DNA of 43,549 nucleotides, taken from the NCBI GenBank assembly GCA_017521285.1, contig JAFXDG010000071.1:1-43549 (forward strand), read 5' to 3'. Under the pieces are notes generated by a model. It did no database searches, was not told where the DNA came from, and saw nothing but the letters and a program-made list of their open reading frames with translations. This DNA comes from Bacteroidaceae bacterium (GTDB lineage Bacteria > Bacteroidota > Bacteroidia > Bacteroidales > Bacteroidaceae). Shown here piece by piece: positions 39,599-43,549 of the stretch (position 1 is its first letter; every line of letters starts with the position of its first letter). The position numbers and the translations under genes were made by a program.

Positions 39599-41743
39599 TT
39601 ATGCCATCTTGACCAGATCCAGTATCAGCGGAATGTCTGTGACTTGCATGTCCGTACAGAGCAGGTTGTCCTCGTCGGCCATCATCATTTCCTGGAAGGT
39701 CTCTTCGCCCACCTTTTGCTGACAATCCCGATAGTATTTTATCGCCTGCTTGTAGTGTCCGTTCAGCCAGTGCATGTGTCCGATGTTCAACAGGTCGTTT
39801 TCATTGCATCCGTTTTCTTCTATCATCCGGTAGAAGCGTTCGGCCTGTTCCTTCTTTCCGGCCAACAGTGAGTACCAGGCAATGGCCCTCCATACGGAAC
39901 CGTTCTTTTCGTCCAGATAGTGTACCTTGAAGAATCGTTTGAAAGCCTCTTCGTAGTCTCCCATTTTGGCCAGGCTGTTGCCCGTTTGCAATTGCAGGGA
40001 GAGGTCGTCGGGGGCAATGGCTTCTGCCATCAGGTAGTATTGGGCCGCTTTCTCGTCGTTCTCCACACTACTGTAGCACTGGGCCAGATGGGTCAGTGTC
40101 CACAAATTTCCCGGACTGATCAGTTCGGCCTCTTCATAGTTAATGATGGCCTCTTCATATTGTTTCATCTGCTGCATACAGAAACCACGCTTCTGAGCCG
40201 TTTCGGCTGTTGGTTCCGTTTCGTGTGCCAGTGTGGCATAGATTTGTTCTGCCTCTTCGTAATGTTTCTGGCTGAGCAGGAATTGTGCCATTTCTTTCAG
40301 ATGGCCTTTCTCCTGCAACAGGGGGAGGAGCAGGTCACAGAATTGCAGATTGGTCTCCTCCTTGAATATGTCCGTAAATTCGTGACGGTGCGAAAACAGT
40401 TTGTAGAATCGGTATATGTTTTGGGCATATTTCTTGCACTGGTATTCGCGCTGATTCTTTTGTGCATACATTTCGCGCAGTTTTTCGCGCATCTCTTCAT
40501 CGATGGTAGGCAACTGGAATCCCATCATCTGTTGGGTGTTCTGCGACAGGCTCGACATGAACAGATAGAGTGAATAGCAGTCCGAGTCACAGAATTCGGA
40601 ATTCTCAAAAAGCTCCCGCATCTGTTCTAACCACGAGGGTTGCTTGTCCTGTGTGACAGGGGAAATGTCCGGATGTTCCGAATCGAAAGGAAGGAACCAG
40701 TTGGATATTTCGCGGAAGAAGGGGAAATTCTTCATATTGGCAAACGAGGCCATGTGGACATCGGCTCCTGTGGAATAGAGGTGGTTCATGATATTCATCT
40801 TGTTTTGCACATCCTTGCTCTCTATCCATTTTTCCCATTCGGGGTTCATGCCATCCTCGATGGCGAGGCTGTCCAGTCCGGTCTTGTCCCGTTTCAGGAG
40901 GGGGCTTTTCAGCATTTCGGGCATGAATTCCTCGTTCATGAACTTGCTTATCTTTTCGGTTTCGCGGCTACGCAGAATTTGCATCTGTGCATATTGCAAT
41001 TCCTTCTTGAAGTCGTTCCGTTTCTCCATGTCAAACACCCGCATATAGATGTCATGTTCTCCCCGTCTCATGCGATTGTCGTGCATCAGGCATCCCAAGG
41101 CTATTCCTACTACGGCCCGTTGGTTCACTATGGCCGCCGGATGTTCGTAAGCATCGAAGAGGAACAGATATTTCTGTGGGTCATACATGTCCAGAAAACC
41201 CATGGTGACTCCACTTACACACATGGCGGTCACTTTATCGGGCAAGACAGTCAATAACTTTCCCATTGCTTCCCGTTCGCTCGGACTCCAGATGTCTGAT
41301 GTCCAGAGTACCTTGAACAGAGTACTCTGCAATTCCGTCAAGTGTCCGTTTCCCTCCTTTTGGGCCATGTCCGTAGCCCATTGTACTGTGTCGTGCAGGT
41401 TGCGCAGGTGCGGGTACTTCAAGTTTTCGCGCAGGGTCTTGTAGTAAATCGTACTGCTGAATATCAGGTTGATGGCCCTGTAAAAGCGGTCGTTCAGTAT
41501 CAGAGCTTTTTCTGTCAAGTTGTGGTACATCAGGTTTCGGCACGGGTCGGCCATGTCCTGTAGCATGAATTCCAGCATACGGTTGTACGTTTCGGTCATG
41601 TTCTCCAGTTCCGATCGCAAGTTCCAGTCGCTGGCCTCCTCTGCAAGGCGTTTCATCTTTTCCAAGGCATCTTTCAGCCGTTCTTTGCGTATCAGGTCGG
41701 CCGTCTCGTTATGCAATTTTTCGGTCTTGTTGAAATCTATCAT
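39599..41743 (-). CDS. Tetratricopeptide-repeat protein
   Basis: The product is 714 aa, cytoplasmic by lack of a signal peptide, and almost wholly helical. The C-terminal third (about 450-690) contains TPR-like units, seen as AEQIYATLAHETEPTAETAQ, YEEAIINYEEAELISPGNLW, KAAQYYLMAEAIAPDDLSLQ, and related pairs with the spacing of tetratricopeptides. The N-terminal two thirds resemble no domain I can name. TPRs mediate protein-protein contacts, so this is probably a scaffold or assembly factor; no specific partner is evident. The ATG at 41743 was chosen over a TTG at 41755. It lies 80 bases downstream of the cytidine deaminase gene on the same strand, and a minus-strand TACCTTTT upstream could be a weak own promoter. 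Confidence 0.85.
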   Translation of the reverse strand: MIDFNKTEKLHNETADLIRKERLKDALEKMKRLAEEASDWNLRSELENMTETYNRMLEFMLQDMADPCRNLMYHNLTEKALILNDRFYRAINLIFSSTIYYKTLRENLKYPHLRNLHDTVQWATDMAQKEGNGHLTELQSTLFKVLWTSDIWSPSEREAMGKLLTVLPDKVTAMCVSGVTMGFLDMYDPQKYLFLFDAYEHPAAIVNQRAVVGIALGCLMHDNRMRRGEHDIYMRVFDMEKRNDFKKELQYAQMQILRSRETEKISKFMNEEFMPEMLKSPLLKRDKTGLDSLAIEDGMNPEWEKWIESKDVQNKMNIMNHLYSTGADVHMASFANMKNFPFFREISNWFLPFDSEHPDISPVTQDKQPSWLEQMRELFENSEFCDSDCYSLYLFMSSLSQNTQQMMGFQLPTIDEEMREKLREMYAQKNQREYQCKKYAQNIYRFYKLFSHRHEFTDIFKEETNLQFCDLLLPLLQEKGHLKEMAQFLLSQKHYEEAEQIYATLAHETEPTAETAQKRGFCMQQMKQYEEAIINYEEAELISPGNLWTLTHLAQCYSSVENDEKAAQYYLMAEAIAPDDLSLQLQTGNSLAKMGDYEEAFKRFFKVHYLDEKNGSVWRAIAWYSLLAGKKEQAERFYRMIEENGCNENDLLNIGHMHWLNGHYKQAIKYYRDCQQKVGEETFQEMMMADEDNLLCTDMQVTDIPLILDLVKMA

Positions 41744-41823
41744 ATCTTCTTTCAAATGCAGTTTCTTGAATAAAAAGGTAGGGCGGATGCTTATGGATAA
41801 ACAAACTTATCTTGTCAGATTGT

Positions 41824-42318
41824 TCATTCCACTTCAGAAAACAACTGTTTGCCGAACGATAGTGGCAACATTGCATTGGCTCCCCCTTCAATGATGTAGC
41901 ACTCTTGGGTACCATACAGTATCAGGCGGATAGGGTCGCCGCCATGGCGCATTTCAGTTTCCAACATCACTTGGCGACAGGCACCGCAAGGTGGGCATGG
42001 GTGTGGCGTAAAGCCATCCTTGGTGCGTGCCGCAATGGCCAGAGCCTTTACCGCCTTTTGAGGGAATAGGGCACCGGCTTGAAAAAGGGCTACGCGCTCG
42101 GCACACATGCTGCTGGGGTAGGCTGCATTCTCCTGGTTGTTGCCCATCATGACGATTCCGTTGGAAAGGAGCACGGCTGCCCCTACGGCAAACCCGGAAT
42201 AGGGACTGTAACTGTCGTGGCAAGCCTGACGTGCCATTTCTGTCAAATGCCTGTCCTCTGCACTCAGTTCGGCTTCGCTACATTCCTGTATTTTCAACTC
42301 TAAATAGACTTCTTTCAT
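41824..42318 (-). CDS. cdd: Cytidine deaminase
   Basis: The enzyme deaminates cytidine and deoxycytidine to uridine and deoxyuridine in pyrimidine salvage. The 164-aa protein has the short homotetrameric form with zinc ligands C72 in MCAERVA, where E74 is the catalytic glutamate, and C111 and C114 in PCPPCGACRQV. NGIVMMGNNQENAAYPSSM precedes the first. It is the first gene of a minus-strand pair with the TPR gene and has a -7 element at 42352-42359. Confidence 0.95.
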   Translation of the reverse strand: MKEVYLELKIQECSEAELSAEDRHLTEMARQACHDSYSPYSGFAVGAAVLLSNGIVMMGNNQENAAYPSSMCAERVALFQAGALFPQKAVKALAIAARTKDGFTPHPCPPCGACRQVMLETEMRHGGDPIRLILYGTQECYIIEGGANAMLPLSFGKQLFSEVE

Positions 42319-42351
42319 GTTATAAGATGATAATAAACCTTACATTTTATA

Positions 42352-42359
42352 CAAAGTTA
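42352..42359 (-). promoter_or_regulatory. -7 promoter element of cdd
   Basis: Minus-strand TAACTTTG matches TAnnTTTG, 33 bases before the ATG; no clear -33 is seen. It is divergent from the element at 42394-42401. Confidence 0.6.
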
Positions 42360-42393
42360 GTGAAGAGATTCCGAATATTTGCCATATTATGCG

Positions 42394-42401
42394 TACATTT
42401 G
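42394..42401 (+). promoter_or_regulatory. -7 promoter element of the GH73 gene
   Basis: TACATTTG matches TAnnTTTG, 30 bases before the ATG at 42432. No -33 TTTG is at the usual spacing. Confidence 0.6.
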
Positions 42402-42431
42402 TGAAAAATTAGCATAAAACACCTTTTTTTG

Positions 42432-43310
42432 ATGAAGACGACCTCATTTCTGAGCCTTGTGCTCCTCTTCTTGTGTGCCTGTCCGGCAGATGCCCAGCGC
42501 CGCAATAGCCAGTACCTGGATTATATAGAAAAGTACGAGGATGAAGCCGTGGAGCAGATGCAACGCTACCACATCCCTGCCAGCATCACCTTGGCGCAAG
42601 GCCTGCTCGAGAGCGCTGCCGGGCGCAGCACTCTTACCCGCAAGTCGAACAACCATTTCGGTATCAAGTGTGGAAGTGGATGGCGTGGACGCCGCACCTA
42701 TCACGACGATGATGCACGGGGCGAATGTTTCCGTGTCTATAAGAATGCCCGCGAAAGTTACGAAGACCACTCCCGTTTCTTGGCTGGCAAGCAAAGGTAT
42801 GCTGCTCTTTTCCAACTGAAGACCACTGATTATAAAGGGTGGGCGCGGGGATTGAAGAAGGCCGGCTATGCCACCAGTCCCACCTATGCCACCAAGTTGA
42901 TAGAACTGATAGAACTGTACGAACTTGACCGGTTTGACGACAGCCGTCTTCAGGACACCTGGATAGCCAATCCCCACGAACCGTTCTTGGCTAATGGCCT
43001 GCTCTATGTGGTGGCCCGTTCAGGCGACACCTTTGAAAGCCTTTCTGACGAGTTCGGCATCTCGGCCCGCAAATTGCGTAAGTATAACGACTTGTATAAA
43101 GGATACACCCTTCGTCAAGGTGACATCATCTATTTGGAGAAGAAAAACCGGCGTGCACACAAAACGTACAAAACCCACGTTGTCCGTCCGGGTGAGAGCA
43201 TGTATCTCATCAGTCAGCGTTACGGCATCCGCCTCGACCGCCTCTACAAAATGAACGGTTGCTCCGCCGACTATGCCCCACAGACGGGTGACCTGTTGCG
43301 GTTACGGTAG
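42432..43310 (+). CDS. GH73 glucosaminidase with two LysM domains
   Basis: This 292-aa protein should cleave the peptidoglycan glycan strand at N-acetylglucosamine. A signal peptide comes first (MKTTSFLSLVLLFLCAC and a cleavage region near ADAQ), then the GH73/Flg-type glucosaminidase domain (about 30-165) with the catalytic Glu in QGLLESAAGRSTL (E60) and NNHFGIKCG. Two LysM modules for peptidoglycan binding lie at about 190-237 and 245-292 (VVRPGESMYLISQRYGIRLD in the second). The ATG at 42432 was preferred over a TTG one codon upstream. It is monocistronic as far as the window shows. Confidence 0.93.
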   Translation: MKTTSFLSLVLLFLCACPADAQRRNSQYLDYIEKYEDEAVEQMQRYHIPASITLAQGLLESAAGRSTLTRKSNNHFGIKCGSGWRGRRTYHDDDARGECFRVYKNARESYEDHSRFLAGKQRYAALFQLKTTDYKGWARGLKKAGYATSPTYATKLIELIELYELDRFDDSRLQDTWIANPHEPFLANGLLYVVARSGDTFESLSDEFGISARKLRKYNDLYKGYTLRQGDIIYLEKKNRRAHKTYKTHVVRPGESMYLISQRYGIRLDRLYKMNGCSADYAPQTGDLLRLR

Positions 43311-43549
43311 AAAGCCCCCTCTCCTTATTGGGGAACAATTCTCACTTTACCTCCTACTGCAAAACCATATTGTCTGAACTGCACGCACGGACTTCCATAC
43401 TGCACGCATGAGGGTGTGCATTCTATGTTTCTATGCAAATAAAACATCGCTTTTTTTCTTGAAAGATTATATTTTCTCCCATAAATGCACCTTCCGGCTG
43501 ATTGGGAGTTAATGTATTTGAATATTCATCGATAAAAGGAGTTACTTTG
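43311..43549. other. Terminal intergenic region with short repeats
   Basis: No gene is supported in these 239 bases. A CCCC...GGGG hairpin (about 43318-43333) follows the stop, and a direct repeat lies at 43378-43408 (listed separately). Confidence 0.5.
43378..43408. repeat. Direct repeat ACTGCACGCA, two copies
   Basis: ACTGCACGCA occurs at 43378-43387 and 43399-43408, 21 bases apart, with a third partial GTGTGCATTC downstream. Probably an intergenic repeat; no function seen. Confidence 0.6.

Overview
The window looks like a chromosomal segment of a gut-type Bacteroidales bacterium (Bacteroidaceae/Prevotellaceae level; I do not assign a genus). The grounds are: many upstream regions carry the Bacteroidetes -7 element TAnnTTTG with little Shine-Dalgarno sequence; the gene content is typical of the group (GH2 beta-galactosidase, bacterial V-type ATPase with DUF2764, GT3-like glycogen synthase with a short alpha-glucan phosphorylase, AspT/AspD, DUF4923 lipoprotein); and the intergenic DNA holds short dispersed repeats of the kind common in Bacteroides. 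No rRNA, tRNA, CRISPR array, insertion sequence or prophage was recognised.

Layout. 1-3.3 kb: a secreted GH2 beta-galactosidase (-). 3.4-4.4 kb: a scar where the 3' part of a sensor histidine kinase (-) abuts the 3' end of a Na/Pi-cotransporter-like gene (+), followed by a perfect hairpin terminator and a 23-bp tandem repeat. 4.4-11.3 kb: a colinear + strand block recR, 4-TM protein, GT2 glycosyltransferase, GNAT acetyltransferase, Sua5/YciO protein and mfd. 11.3-13.6 kb: a convergent - strand pair, YgiQ radical SAM protein and a 101-aa unknown. 13.7-16.6 kb: tilS, a UbiA/MenA-like prenyltransferase and a CPBP protease, joined by ATGA overlaps. 16.8-24.4 kb: a V-type ATPase operon E-DUF2764-A-B-D-I-K. 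24.5-28.9 kb: glycogen synthase and glycogen phosphorylase. 29.0-30.9 kb: Nif3-like protein and a coiled-coil/zinc-ribbon protein. 31.1-35.0 kb (-): a calcium-type P-ATPase and an N-terminally clipped CNNM/CBS 'hemolysin' protein. 35.2-35.9 kb: DUF4923 lipoprotein. 36.1-39.5 kb (-): aspT-aspD. 39.6-42.3 kb (-): cytidine deaminase and a TPR protein. 42.4-43.3 kb: GH73/LysM peptidoglycan hydrolase.

How it works together. Most of the window is housekeeping: DNA repair (RecR, Mfd), tRNA modification (Sua5, TilS), quinone synthesis, glycogen turnover and ion/energy physiology (V-ATPase, P-ATPase, AspT/AspD). The c-ring subunit K keeps a set of residues matching the Na+ ligands of Enterococcus NtpK, so the rotary ATPase may be sodium-coupled. 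AspT/AspD would generate proton motive force and consume protons.

The least ordinary signals are two deletion-like scars (about 3.90 kb and about 32.22 kb), repeat-like DNA lying in frame inside the P-ATPase nucleotide-binding domain, the reduced V-ATPase subunit set, and several families of short intergenic repeats, some of which form transcription terminators. I saw no clear candidate for a wholly new multi-gene system.
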